From: Flavobacterium sp.
GTDB lineage: Bacteria; Bacteroidota; Bacteroidia; Flavobacteriales; Flavobacteriaceae
Length of the DNA stretch: 64,000 bases
Assembly (NCBI RefSeq): GCF_027531705.1
Contig: NZ_JAPZSP010000007.1
Span: 1-64,000, forward strand
Direction of reading: 5' to 3'
Under the pieces are notes generated by a model. That model ran no database searches. It saw only the letters and a program-made list of their open reading frames with translations, and had not been told where the DNA came from. This document shows, piece by piece, positions 1 through 9,074 of the stretch; position 1 is the first letter of the stretch; each line of letters begins with the position of its first letter. The position numbers and the translations under genes were made by a program.

Positions 1-1
1 C

Positions 2-472
2 ATTAATAATACTTTGAGCAATTCAAAGAATATAAATTCAAATCTTTCTATTTATTTATCTAAATCAAAAGAAAAGAAATATGAGTATTATATCAATAAT
101 CAATTTTCAAATAACAGAAATAGCACATCGCTTAACAACGAAGTAAAGTCCTTTAATAGTTATAATTTGAGTATAGACGGAAGTTATTATTTTAATAAAA
201 ATTGGAAAATTATCTCTAATTATAACTTATATACCCGACAAAAAACAGATGATTTCCAAAGTAATCTTACTAATCAATTATGGAATGCAAGATTGCAACG
301 CACCTTTAAAAATGATGAGTTTACTGCCTACTTTTTGGTTAGAGACATTCTTAATCAAAACATAGGAATTGAACGATACAACTACAATAACGTAATTGGA
401 GAAGAACAAAATGATAGATTAAAACGCTATGTCATGATTGGTTTTACATGGAATTTTAAAAATAAACAATAG
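2..472 (+). CDS. Outer-membrane beta-barrel protein, C-terminal fragment
   Basis: The frame is open from the left edge, so only the last ~157 residues are present and the true start lies outside the window. The sequence alternates polar and aromatic residues as in transmembrane beta strands. It ends with MIGFTWNFKNKQ, a typical last strand of a large outer-membrane barrel of the TonB-dependent-receptor-like type found in Bacteroidota. The stop is 24 bases before a GLPGLI-family gene. Barrel genes of this kind are often followed by GLPGLI genes in this phylum, which supports the call. The ligand cannot be told from the fragment. A TTG at 14 is internal and not a credible start. Confidence 0.75.
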   Translation: MNNTLSNSKNINSNLSIYLSKSKEKKYEYYINNQFSNNRNSTSLNNEVKSFNSYNLSIDGSYYFNKNWKIISNYNLYTRQKTDDFQSNLTNQLWNARLQRTFKNDEFTAYFLVRDILNQNIGIERYNYNNVIGEEQNDRLKRYVMIGFTWNFKNKQ

Positions 473-496
473 TTGAAAACAAAAAAATTACAAGCA

Positions 497-1258
497 ATGA
501 AATCATTATATTTAGTAATAACTGTACTGTTTTTTTCCTTTTCCTCAATAGCTCAACAATTTGTTGATAAAGCCGAAATTGAGTTTGAGGTCAATACCAA
601 TGTCAAGAAAAACATGAGTAACAATAGTTGGGACGAAATGATGAAAGAAAATCTATCGGAACTAAAAACATCATTTTGGACTTATAGTTTTGCCAACAAC
701 AAAAGTCTTTTCAAATTTAATCGTTGGAGTGAGAAAACAAGAATTCCCAAAAATCAAAAAGACCAAGATGAAGAAAAAAGTTGGTATTATGATTTTAATA
801 CCAATACTATGAGTTCTCAAAAACAGGTTGTTGGCTCTAGTATTGTAATTTCAGATAGTATACCGCCTATTGAATGGAAAATTACAAACGAAAACCGTGA
901 AATTGCTGGTTATAATTGCCGAAAAGCCGTTGGGAAAATCTTTGGTGATGTTTATATATTTGCATTTTATACTGATGATATTACCATTACTGGTGGACCA
1001 TGCTCAATTAATGGATTACCTGGAATGATTTTAGGACTCACAATACCAAGATTATATACTTCATATATAGCAACCAAAATAAATTTAACCGTTACAAATC
1101 CAACGGAAATAAAACCTATTACCGCTAAAAAAATGTATTCAAATCTTGAATTTAGAACTCTAATTGAAGACAAAACAAAAGATTGGTGGAACTATGGAAA
1201 CGATGAAGAAGAGAAAAAAAGAGAAAAAAATGTTTTTCTTTGGAATGCATTTCTCTAA
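497..1258 (+). CDS. GLPGLI family secreted protein
   Basis: A 253-residue protein. The ATG at 497 is preferred over the TTG at 473 because it gives a clean signal peptide (MKSLYLVITVLFFSFSSIAQ). The family signature appears near residue 175 as GGPCSINGLPGMILGL, a variant of the GLPGLI motif that names the family. Function is not established; the proteins are exported and are typically encoded next to outer-membrane barrel receptors, as here. The gene follows the barrel gene directly and is probably co-transcribed with it. It converges with tex, with three bases between the stops. Family call is firm, role unknown. Confidence 0.88.
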   Translation: MKSLYLVITVLFFSFSSIAQQFVDKAEIEFEVNTNVKKNMSNNSWDEMMKENLSELKTSFWTYSFANNKSLFKFNRWSEKTRIPKNQKDQDEEKSWYYDFNTNTMSSQKQVVGSSIVISDSIPPIEWKITNENREIAGYNCRKAVGKIFGDVYIFAFYTDDITITGGPCSINGLPGMILGLTIPRLYTSYIATKINLTVTNPTEIKPITAKKMYSNLEFRTLIEDKTKDWWNYGNDEEEKKREKNVFLWNAFL

Positions 1259-1261
1259 AAT

Positions 1262-3388
1262 TTATATGACCATCGTCAACTGAATACGTTTTCGGTCTTC
1301 ATCTACCTCAACCACTTTTACTTGAACGTGTTGGTGGAGTTTTACGACTTCGTTTACATCAGAAACAAAACCAGCTTTTAGTTGCGATATGTGAACCAAG
1401 CCGCTTTCTTTTACTCCAATGTCTACGAAACATCCAAATGCGGTGATGTTGTTTACAATTCCTGGTAAAATCATTCCAGTGCGAACGTCTTTTATGGTTT
1501 TTACATTTGGGTCGAATTCGAAAACTTTGGCTGCTTTTCTTGGGTCTAATCCTGGTTTTACTAATTCTTTTAAAATGTCTTTTATACCAAGAATTCCGAT
1601 GGTTTCGTTGGTGTAATTTTCGGGTTTTATTAAATCGATTTTTTCTTTGTTGGCGATTAATTCGTTAACCGAAATTTTTAAATCTTTTGCCATTTTTTCT
1701 ACAATTCCATATGCTTCTGGATGCACCGCCGAATTGTCTAACGGATTTTTTCCGTTGTGAATTCTAACGAATGCTGCTGCTTGTTGATAGGCTTTTTCTC
1801 CTAATCTTGGCACTTTTTTTATTTGTTTTCTGTCTTCAAATGGACCATTTTCGGAACGATAAGCTATAATGTTTTCAGCCATCTTCTCACCTATTCCACT
1901 TACATAACTCAACAACGATTTACTCGCAGTGTTAATATTAATTCCAACTGAATTCACGCAGCGAACAACAACTGTATCTAATTCTTCTTTCAATTTTGTT
2001 TGGTCAACATCGTGCTGATATTGCCCAACTCCTATCGATTTTGCGTCGATTTTTACCAATTCTGCTAATGGATCAGAAAGTCGTCTTCCGATAGAAACCG
2101 AACCACGAACGGTTACATCATAATTTGGAAATTCATCACGAGCAATTTTACTTGCTGAATAAATTGATGCTCCAGCTTCGGAAACTACAAAAACTTGAAC
2201 TGGTTTATCGAAAGCAATTTTCTTAATGAAAAATTCGGTTTCACGACTGGCGGTTCCGTTTCCGATTGAAATGGCTTCAATATTATAAGCGTTTACCATC
2301 GATTTTATCTTTTTCATTGCCATAGCAGTTTCATTCTGTGGCTGATGTGGATAAATGGTTTCGTTGTATAACAAATCGCCTTTTTCATCCAAACAAACAA
2401 TTTTACAACCGCTTCTATAACCTGGGTCGATAGCTAAAATTCGTTTTTCACCCAATGGTGGCGCTAATAAAAGTTGACTCAAATTTCCAGCAAAAACGTC
2501 AATTGCTTTAATATCAGCTTTGGCTTTAGCTTCTTGCAAAGTTTCGTTGGAAATGGCTGGATGAAGTAATCGTTTGTAACTATCTTCAATAGCTAATTGA
2601 ACATGAGAAATTGATGGACTATTATTGTTTTTGATTATAATCTCATCTATCAAATCGTAAGTTTCGTCAATATCAGTTTCAATTTTTAGTTTTATGAAAC
2701 CTTCATTTTCTGCACGAAGCATTGCTAATAATCTATGTGATGGTGCTTTTGATAATGGTTCTGACCAATCAAAATATTGAGAGAATTTTTGTGCCGCTTC
2801 TTCTTCGGCTTTCTTTTTAACAACTTTAGTTTCAATGACTGCTTTTCGGTTATACAATCGTCGCAAACTTTGACGAACAGCAATATTTTCATTTATCCAT
2901 TCGGCAACAATATCTCTTGCGCCTTGCAAAGCTTCTTCTTCATTTGGCACATTTTTATTGATAAATTGAGTTGCCAAGAAATCTACATCATCGTTTTTTT
3001 GCGATAAAATCAAATTTGCCAATGGTTCTAATCCGTTTTCGCGAGCAACGTCAGCTTTGGTTTTTTTCTTCTTTTTATAAGGCAAATACAAATCTTCAAT
3101 TTCTTGTAAATCAAATGATTTTTCTATTTTAGACTTTAATTCTGGCGAAAGTTGACCTTGTTCTTCGATAGTTTTTAAAATACTTTCTTTTCGTTTTACA
3201 ATTTCATCGTATTGTTTAGAAAGTTTGGCAATAGTTTCCACCTGAACCTCATCAAGATTTCCGGTTTGGTCTTTTCGATAACGCGAAATAAACGGAATAG
3301 TACAATCTTCTGAAAGCAATTTTAAAGTTGCTTCAATGTTTTTAGGCGTTGTGTTTACTTGGCTTTGAATGAAATTTATATTGGTCAT
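1262..3388 (-). CDS. tex: Tex family RNA-binding transcription accessory protein
   Basis: 708 residues. The domain order matches Tex/YhgF. There is a helical N-terminal region (about 1-300), then a YqgF-type RNase H-like fold starting near 315 (RILAIDPGYRSGCKIV). Helix-hairpin-helix motifs lie around 490-560 (YVSGIGEKMAENIIAYR), and a C-terminal S1 RNA-binding domain covers about 630-708 (GIVNNITAFGCFVDIGVKES). Tex proteins are cytoplasmic nucleic-acid-binding factors linked to transcription and stress tolerance; the exact reaction is unclear. It is the last gene of the minus-strand operon rpiB - membrane protein - cation efflux - tex, 11 bases after the efflux gene. Confidence 0.95.
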   Translation of the reverse strand: MTNINFIQSQVNTTPKNIEATLKLLSEDCTIPFISRYRKDQTGNLDEVQVETIAKLSKQYDEIVKRKESILKTIEEQGQLSPELKSKIEKSFDLQEIEDLYLPYKKKKKTKADVARENGLEPLANLILSQKNDDVDFLATQFINKNVPNEEEALQGARDIVAEWINENIAVRQSLRRLYNRKAVIETKVVKKKAEEEAAQKFSQYFDWSEPLSKAPSHRLLAMLRAENEGFIKLKIETDIDETYDLIDEIIIKNNNSPSISHVQLAIEDSYKRLLHPAISNETLQEAKAKADIKAIDVFAGNLSQLLLAPPLGEKRILAIDPGYRSGCKIVCLDEKGDLLYNETIYPHQPQNETAMAMKKIKSMVNAYNIEAISIGNGTASRETEFFIKKIAFDKPVQVFVVSEAGASIYSASKIARDEFPNYDVTVRGSVSIGRRLSDPLAELVKIDAKSIGVGQYQHDVDQTKLKEELDTVVVRCVNSVGININTASKSLLSYVSGIGEKMAENIIAYRSENGPFEDRKQIKKVPRLGEKAYQQAAAFVRIHNGKNPLDNSAVHPEAYGIVEKMAKDLKISVNELIANKEKIDLIKPENYTNETIGILGIKDILKELVKPGLDPRKAAKVFEFDPNVKTIKDVRTGMILPGIVNNITAFGCFVDIGVKESGLVHISQLKAGFVSDVNEVVKLHQHVQVKVVEVDEDRKRIQLTMVI

Positions 3389-3399
3389 TTCGTGTTTTT

Positions 3400-4302
3400 T
3401 TAATCTTGAACGATAAAATCTTTTGGGTCTTCTTTTTTGAATTCTGGTTGAATATTAATGTGGTTAATGTGGAATTGTGTAAACAAAACTTGTTCTATTT
3501 GATGCAATAAATCGTTAAATTCACTCATTTTTATGTCTTCCGAACAGTCTAAATGTGCTTCGAGATGTAATTCTTCATCATTTAAATGCCAAACGTGAAT
3601 GTGATGCAATTTTCCAGCTCCCGGAATTTTGTGAACTTCTCTAACTATTTCCTTAATATCAATATGTTCTGGCGTAAAAAGCATTAGCATTTTGGTTGAT
3701 GTTTTGAGCAAATCAATTCCAACAACTATTAGATAAACGGCAATTAAAATGGTCATCACGCTATCAACCCAAAACCAACCAAAATATTTCATCAGTAATC
3801 CGCCAACTAAAACAGCAACCGAAGCCAGCATGTCGGTAAATAAATGCAAGTAGGCCGATTTCATATTGAGGTTGTGTTCTGCATCTTTTTTTAGCATTAA
3901 AGCCGAAACTCCGTTAACTGCAATTCCTAAAAGAGCCATCCAGATTACCAAACCAGACTTAATTGGATGCGGATTATAAAAGCGTTCAATTGCGCCATAA
4001 ATTAAAAACAAGGCTACAATAATTAAGGTTGCAGCATTTACAAAAGCAGCAATAAGTTCGGCGCGTTTAAAACCAAAAGTATGATCAATAGATGCTTTTC
4101 GGCGCGATAATTTATTGGCAACTAAACTAAAAATTAAGGTAATTACATCCGAAAAATTATGTAAAGCATCTGAAATCAAGGCTAAACTTCCCGAAATAAT
4201 TCCACCAATTACCTGAGCTATAGTGATGAGTAAATTGAGAATAATAGAAAAAACTAAATTTCTTCCTTTTACTTCGTGTTTATGTATGTGAACTTTAGAC
4301 AA
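3400..4302 (-). CDS. Cation diffusion facilitator family transporter
   Basis: 300 residues, normal size for the CDF (CzcD/ZitB-like) family, which exports Zn2+ or similar divalent metals in exchange for protons. Six membrane segments are visible. The metal-site H/D pairs sit in segment 2 (SDALHNFSDV) and segment 5 (HLFTDMLASV), and a cytoplasmic C-terminal domain follows from about residue 205. The N terminus is His-rich (HIHKH). The start appears to be TTG at 4302: an in-frame stop lies five codons upstream and no ATG lies between. It overlaps the end of the upstream small membrane protein gene by 8 bases, consistent with translational coupling. The metal specificity is not readable. Confidence 0.92.
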   Translation of the reverse strand: MSKVHIHKHEVKGRNLVFSIILNLLITIAQVIGGIISGSLALISDALHNFSDVITLIFSLVANKLSRRKASIDHTFGFKRAELIAAFVNAATLIIVALFLIYGAIERFYNPHPIKSGLVIWMALLGIAVNGVSALMLKKDAEHNLNMKSAYLHLFTDMLASVAVLVGGLLMKYFGWFWVDSVMTILIAVYLIVVGIDLLKTSTKMLMLFTPEHIDIKEIVREVHKIPGAGKLHHIHVWHLNDEELHLEAHLDCSEDIKMSEFNDLLHQIEQVLFTQFHINHINIQPEFKKEDPKDFIVQD

Positions 4303-4627
4303 TTGATGATGAAATTAAATTATATATTCTGAATCCTAAATTAATATATAAAAGACCTATAGGTATATTTAGAAAAAGTAAAAAAAGAGAAATCAATATT
4401 GATTTTCTGTGTTGTCTATGAATAGCATAACTGTACAAAAGCTGAAAAGTTAAAAAAGTATTTGCAAAGAATGCGGCTACAATAAAAAAAAGAGCAATAT
4501 AAATAGTGCCATGAAATTTTGTGATATAGTAAAGTAATAAAATAAGGCTTCCTAGTAGAAAAGTAAAAAAAGCTACTCGCCTACTCATATTGATTTGTTC
4601 TTTACATTCTTTTAAAAAAAACTCCAT
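4295..4627 (-). CDS. Small three-segment membrane protein, unknown
   Basis: 110 residues from the ATG at 4627, two bases after the rpiB stop. I prefer this to the TTG at 4636, which would overlap rpiB. A short charged N terminus (ECKEQINMSRR) is followed by three or four hydrophobic segments, at about 20-38, 41-65 and 77-105. I recognise no family. It lies between rpiB and a CDF transporter and overlaps the latter by 8 bases, so all are likely one transcript. That context does not define a role. It could be a lineage-specific inner-membrane protein. Confidence 0.65.
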   Translation of the reverse strand: MEFFLKECKEQINMSRRVAFFTFLLGSLILLLYYITKFHGTIYIALFFIVAAFFANTFLTFQLLYSYAIHRQHRKSILISLFLLFLNIPIGLLYINLGFRIYNLISSSIV

Positions 4628-4629
4628 GT

Positions 4630-5058
4630 TTAACAACTAATTTTATCAACTCGTGTTGCGTGTCTTCCGCCTTCAAAATCGGTATTTAAAAATGTATCCA
4701 CAATTTCTATTGCTTGTTGAATAGAAGTAAATCGCGCCGGAATACTTACCACATTAGCATTGTTATGTTGGCGCGCTAGCGCCGAAATTTCTTTGGTCCA
4801 ACAAAGCGCTGCTCGAATACCTTGGTGTTTGTTAACAGTCATGGCAATTCCGTTTCCTGAACCGCAAATTACTATGCCTAAATCGGCTTTTCCTGTTTCT
4901 ACATCTATAGCTACTGGATGACCAAAATCAGGATAGTCAACACTGTCAAAAGTGTCTGTTCCATGATTGATTATTTCGTGACCTTTAGCTGTTAAAAAGT
5001 CAACAATTGCTTTTTTATAATCTGGTCCTGCGTGGTCATTTCCTATTGAAATTTTCAT
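4630..5058 (-). CDS. rpiB: Ribose 5-phosphate isomerase B
   Basis: 142 residues, typical for the RpiB/LacAB family, which interconverts ribose 5-phosphate and ribulose 5-phosphate in the pentose phosphate pathway. The N terminus MKISIGNDHAGPDYK carries the family's phosphate-binding DHAG motif. The region GIVICGSGNGIAMTVNKHQG contains the GSG(N)G(I/M) substrate loop, preceded by the catalytic Cys. It is the first gene of a minus-strand operon that continues into a small membrane protein, a cation exporter and tex. A TAAATTTG promoter element lies 27 bases upstream of the start. Confidence 0.95.
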   Translation of the reverse strand: MKISIGNDHAGPDYKKAIVDFLTAKGHEIINHGTDTFDSVDYPDFGHPVAIDVETGKADLGIVICGSGNGIAMTVNKHQGIRAALCWTKEISALARQHNNANVVSIPARFTSIQQAIEIVDTFLNTDFEGGRHATRVDKISC

Positions 5059-5739
5059 ACTTATTTATGTTGTAGTTGTGGAAACAAATTTAGGCATTCT
5101 TATTTGTATTTCTGTTTGATTTTTATAAAAATACAACTTCCTGATTTACTTACTATAACGCGAGATTGTTGATAAAATATTTTCATAAACACCTGTAAAT
5201 CATTGCTTTTTATTTAATTTAAATGTTAAAATTTTCGATTGTTAATAGCGTTTTACAAATCGTTGATATTCAGCTAACTTTAAATTAACATGCTTTGTTG
5301 ACAACTTTAGATAGAAAAGTAGAACTTTTTCTTGGTTGTATTGGTATAATTTGTAATCCAAAATTGGATTGAGAAAATCTAATTTAGTTTGTTCTTTTTT
5401 TAGAAAAGTTATCAATAAGAATTTTTGCTTTTTCAACAGAAACTAACAACTAAAGTTATTTACAAAAACTATCTTTTTTAGGTTGTCAACAACTGTTAAC
5501 TATTTCTAAAAAATACTTCAAAATTAGGTTTTTAACCTTAAAAAAATATGTTGATAAATCGGTATAAAAAAAGATAACTTACAAATCAACATCTAAATTT
5601 AAAAGTTATTGTAACAATTAACACGCTATAATAACCATCATAGATTAATTTAAATTTAAATTTTCTTTTTGTTGTTTTTAATAGATGTTGAAAACTTTCG
5701 ATTTTTAGAAAATAGAATAAAGAGAAAAGAAAATAGATT
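5059..5739. other. Gene-free AT-rich stretch with DnaA-box-like words; possible origin element
   Basis: About 680 bases lie between the starts of rpiB and the end of the DUF2007 gene with no convincing gene. The only ORF (5242-5436, minus) is low-complexity and family-less. The stretch contains repeated words close to the DnaA box TTATnCACA: TGTTGATAA at 5167-5175 and 5549-5557 (TTATCAACA on the other strand), TGTTGACAA at 5296-5304, TTGTCAACA at 5483-5491 and TTATCAATA near 5410. Runs such as TTTAAATTTAAATTT occur near 5650. None is an exact consensus box. A replication-origin role is a hypothesis only; a long regulatory region is the alternative. Confidence 0.25.
5085..5092 (-). promoter_or_regulatory. 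Putative -7 promoter element for the rpiB operon
   Basis: On the minus strand this reads TAAATTTG, matching the Bacteroidota -7 consensus TAnnTTTG. It sits 27 bases before the rpiB ATG. No good -33 TTG was found at the expected spacing. Confidence 0.4.
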
Positions 5740-5973
5740 TTATACTATTTTTAAATTTGAATTTAGATTATCTAAAATCTTTTTTACTTTTTCGATATCG
5801 TTTGGATGCACTTTTAGAAGAATGCCACCGTAAGCAAAAGTTGCTAATGGATCAACTGCAATTAGATTTTCGTTTTGAAATAAATACGGAATTCCTTCAT
5901 GGTCTAAAATAGATTTTAAAACAATGATTTCGTGAGCAAAATTGAAAGTAGCAACGGTTTGAAAATCTTTCAT
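5740..5973 (-). CDS. DUF2007 domain protein (putative signal-transducing protein)
   Basis: 77 residues from the ATG at 5973. The TTG eight codons upstream would add an unlikely MYLYKKIE extension. The start MKDFQTVATFNFAHEI and the middle SILDHEGIPYLFQNENLIAVDPL fit DUF2007, small cytoplasmic proteins with a ferredoxin-like fold that acts on or near signalling functions; the biochemical role is unknown. The end KVHPNDIEKVKKILDNL is the usual last helix. The gene stands alone, divergent from RNase R. Confidence 0.8.
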   Translation of the reverse strand: MKDFQTVATFNFAHEIIVLKSILDHEGIPYLFQNENLIAVDPLATFAYGGILLKVHPNDIEKVKKILDNLNSNLKIV

Positions 5974-6081
5974 TTCTATTTTTTTATAAAGATACAAAAG
6001 TTATATTTTAGATAAATCTTATTACTTACTACTTTAATCTTAATACTTCTTCGTAATTTTAAACTTTATTAGAAAAAGATT

Positions 6082-8262
6082 ATGAGTAAATTACCAAAAA
6101 AATTTGGAAAAAAAGAGAAAACATTCTCTGAAAAGATTTTAAAAATACTATCAAAAAATGCCAATAAACCATTCAATTACAAACAAATATGTGCTGTTCT
6201 TGAATTGAACGATACCAAAAGCAGAAACGAAATTATTAAAGATTTAAAAATTCTGGCTGCTCAAAAAGTGATTATTGAAAGCGAGCCTGGAAGTTATTTA
6301 ATAAAAGCTGTTTCACAAGATTATTACGAAGGAACTATCGACATGACTTCTCGAAGAACTGCTTATTTTATATGCGATGAATTTGAAGAAGATGTTTTTA
6401 TTCCGACCATCAACCTGAATCACGCTTTAGATAAAGATAAAGTAAAAGTTTATGTTTACAACCGTCGTCGTGGTAAAAAACCCGAAGGTGAAGTTATTGA
6501 AGTTTTAGAAAGAGCTAAAACAGAATTCGTTGGCGTTATAGATATTCAAAAGAATTTTGCTTTTGTTTCTACGGCTAATGCTAAAATGTACACCGATATT
6601 TTTATTCCAAAAGATAAATACAATGGAGCTGTACAAGGTGATGTGGTTGTGGTTAAAATTGAAGATTGGCCAAAAAAAGCTGATTCGCCTTTTGGTTCAG
6701 TAATCAACGTTTTAGGAAAACCTGGCGAACATGATACCGAAATTCACGCTATTCTTGCCGAATATGGTTTACCGTATGATTTCCCTGTTGAAGTGGAAGT
6801 TTTTGCACAAAAATTAGATACCGCTATTCATCCAGAAGAAATTGCAAAGCGTCGTGATATGCGCGATACATTGACTTTTACCATCGATCCAAAAGATGCA
6901 AAAGATTTTGATGATGCCTTATCATTCAAAAAATTAGAAAATGGAAATTACGAAATCGGGATTCATATTGCCGATGTTTCGCACTATTTACAAGAAGGAA
7001 CCATTCTAGATGATGAAGCTTATAAACGAGCTACTTCGGTTTATTTAGTTGATAGAGTTGTACCCATGTTACCCGAAGTTTTGTCAAATTTTGCTTGTTC
7101 ACTTCGTCCAAATGAAGAAAAATATACGTTTTCTGCTATTTTTGAAATTGATGAAAAAGCAACGGTTCGCAATCAATGGTTTGGTAGAACGGTTATCAAT
7201 TCTGATCAACGTTTTGCTTATGAAGAAGCGCAGGTTATTATTGAAACTAAATCTTCAACAATTCCAGCTGAAATTTCATTAACTGGAAAAGAATATAAAG
7301 CATCCAATGAAGTTACGGAAGCAACTTTAAAACTAGATGAATTAGCAAAAATTCTGAGAAGAAACAGAATGAATAATGGCGCTATTTCATTTGATAAAGT
7401 AGAAGTAAAATTCAACTTAGATGAAAAAGGTGAACCAGAAGGTGTTTATTTCAAAGTTTCAAAAGATGCTAATCATCTTATTGAAGAATTCATGCTTTTA
7501 GCAAATAGAAAAGTGGCTGAATTTATTGGTAAACAAAAGAAAACATTTGTGTATAGAATTCACGATGAACCCAATGAAGACAAGCTTTTTGCAATGCAAG
7601 CTTTGATTATGAAATTTGGTTACAAATTAGATTTACGCGATAATAAAAATATTTCCAAATCATTAAATCAATTGATGGAAGATGTAAATGGAAAAAAAGA
7701 ACAAAATTTGATTGATACATTGGCTATTAGAACAATGAGTAAAGCCAAATATTCAACAGAAAATATTGGTCATTACGGATTAGCTTTTGATTATTACAGT
7801 CATTTTACATCGCCTATTCGTCGTTATCCTGACGTTATGGTACATCGTTTGCTACAGTATTACTTAGATGGTGGAAAAAGTGTTGATGCCGATGTTTATG
7901 AAGAAAAATGTGCCCATTCGAGTAATATGGAAAGTTTAGCAACCAATGCCGAACGCGATTCTATTAAATATATGCAGATTAAATTCATGCAAGATCATAA
8001 AGATGAAGAGTTTTTGGGTGTGATTTCAGGTGTTACCGAATGGGGAATTTATGTTGAAATCATTTCTAATAAATGTGAAGGAATGTGTAGAATTAGAGAA
8101 ATAAAAGATGATTATTACACTTTTGACGAAAAACAATATGCTTTGGTTGGACAAATGTCAAAAGATTTATTACAATTAGGCGACGAAGTTTACGTTAAAG
8201 TAAAAAACGCCGATTTAGTTAAGAAACAATTGGATTTTCATTTTATTAGAAAGAATTCATAA
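6082..8262 (+). CDS. rnr: Ribonuclease R
   Basis: 726 residues, the usual size for this processive 3'-5' exoribonuclease that degrades structured RNA and takes part in rRNA quality control. Order: an N-terminal winged-helix-like region (about 15-75), cold-shock/OB domains (about 80-230), the RNB catalytic domain (about 255-590) and a C-terminal S1 domain (about 640-720). The RNB metal site is visible near residue 270 as DPKDAKDFDDALSF with its conserved aspartates. The conserved HFTSPIRRYPD block of the RNB domain is also present (HYGLAFDYYSHFTSPIRRYP). It is followed 49 bases later by a GIN-domain gene on the same strand. Confidence 0.96.
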   Translation: MSKLPKKFGKKEKTFSEKILKILSKNANKPFNYKQICAVLELNDTKSRNEIIKDLKILAAQKVIIESEPGSYLIKAVSQDYYEGTIDMTSRRTAYFICDEFEEDVFIPTINLNHALDKDKVKVYVYNRRRGKKPEGEVIEVLERAKTEFVGVIDIQKNFAFVSTANAKMYTDIFIPKDKYNGAVQGDVVVVKIEDWPKKADSPFGSVINVLGKPGEHDTEIHAILAEYGLPYDFPVEVEVFAQKLDTAIHPEEIAKRRDMRDTLTFTIDPKDAKDFDDALSFKKLENGNYEIGIHIADVSHYLQEGTILDDEAYKRATSVYLVDRVVPMLPEVLSNFACSLRPNEEKYTFSAIFEIDEKATVRNQWFGRTVINSDQRFAYEEAQVIIETKSSTIPAEISLTGKEYKASNEVTEATLKLDELAKILRRNRMNNGAISFDKVEVKFNLDEKGEPEGVYFKVSKDANHLIEEFMLLANRKVAEFIGKQKKTFVYRIHDEPNEDKLFAMQALIMKFGYKLDLRDNKNISKSLNQLMEDVNGKKEQNLIDTLAIRTMSKAKYSTENIGHYGLAFDYYSHFTSPIRRYPDVMVHRLLQYYLDGGKSVDADVYEEKCAHSSNMESLATNAERDSIKYMQIKFMQDHKDEEFLGVISGVTEWGIYVEIISNKCEGMCRIREIKDDYYTFDEKQYALVGQMSKDLLQLGDEVYVKVKNADLVKKQLDFHFIRKNS

Positions 8263-8311
8263 TTTTTGTAACAATTACAATTTTACTAAGTCTTTAAATT
8301 AAAAAGAAAGT

Positions 8312-8977
8312 ATGAAAAAATTAGTTTATAGTATATTGTTTATCAGTTCGATAACTTTTGCACAAGTTGAAAAAAACGTTGGAGATTTTACCAAAGTAAC
8401 ATCATTTGATCAAATAGATGTTTTATTGGTTCAAGGAAATGAAAACAAAGTAATTTTAAGCGGAGCTGATGCTGAAGAAGTAGAATTGGTCAATAAAAAT
8501 GGCGAATTAAAAATCAGAATGCCATTAACCAAAATGCTTTCAGGCGATAATGTTTCGGCAACTGTTTATTACACTAAATTAGAAGCTATTGAAGCCAATG
8601 AAGGTTCAAGAATTTCTTCAGAAGATATTTTTACAACAACTGCTTTTGATGTAATTGCTAAAGAAGGTTCGCAAATAAAAATCAAATTAGAGGTTAGCAG
8701 ATTGTCATTACGTGTGGCAAATGGTTCTATTGTAAACGTTCAAGGAAAAGCTACTAATCAAGATATTATAGTGAATTCTGGTGGAAGTTATGAAGCCAAA
8801 AAACTAATTACCAACCAAACTGTAATTACTACAAACGCTGGTGGCGAAGCCGATATTTATGCTACAGAATTAGTTGATGCTAAAGTAAGAGCTGGTGGCG
8901 ATATTACCGTTTATGGCAATCCAAAACAGTTAAACCAAAAAATAATCGCTGGAGGAAATGTGCGAAAAGCGAACTAA
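8312..8977 (+). CDS. Secreted GIN domain (DUF2807) protein
   Basis: 221 residues with a signal peptide (cleavage after about TFA in MKKLVYSILFISSITFA). The body is a run of short beta strands with regular spacing: FDQIDVLLVQGN, LEAIEANEGSRISSED and VRAGGDITVYGNPKQLNQ. This is the head GIN domain (DUF2807), a right-handed beta-helix-like fold of exported Bacteroidota proteins. The end ...GNPKQLNQKIIAGGN is characteristic. Function is unknown, possibly envelope-associated. It lies between rnr and the LysE-type gene. Confidence 0.87.
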   Translation: MKKLVYSILFISSITFAQVEKNVGDFTKVTSFDQIDVLLVQGNENKVILSGADAEEVELVNKNGELKIRMPLTKMLSGDNVSATVYYTKLEAIEANEGSRISSEDIFTTTAFDVIAKEGSQIKIKLEVSRLSLRVANGSIVNVQGKATNQDIIVNSGGSYEAKKLITNQTVITTNAGGEADIYATELVDAKVRAGGDITVYGNPKQLNQKIIAGGNVRKAN

Positions 8978-8988
8978 AAAATAGTTTT

Positions 8989-9062
8989 GAAGTTGAAAAA
9001 GTTTAGGAGTTTATTGTTTTTTAGTTTAACTTTACTTCTAAACTCTTAAACTTTTCAACTTC
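8989..9062. repeat. Long imperfect inverted repeat between GIN and LysE genes
   Basis: The arms 8989-9012 and 9039-9062 are about 24 bases each and complementary apart from a couple of positions (GAAGTTGAAAA... and ...CTTTTCAACTTC), with a T-rich loop. It can form a stable hairpin just after the GIN-domain stop and could end that transcript. The low-complexity AAGTTT/AAACTT composition resembles intergenic palindromes that recur in Flavobacterium genomes. Confidence 0.6.
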
Positions 9063-9074
9063 TAAACTCAAATA

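Noticed and set aside
5242-5436. 64-codon minus-strand frame in the long spacer
   Set aside because: Low-complexity Lys/Leu/Phe composition, no family resemblance, no promoter element at usual distance; most likely a chance frame in AT-rich DNA.
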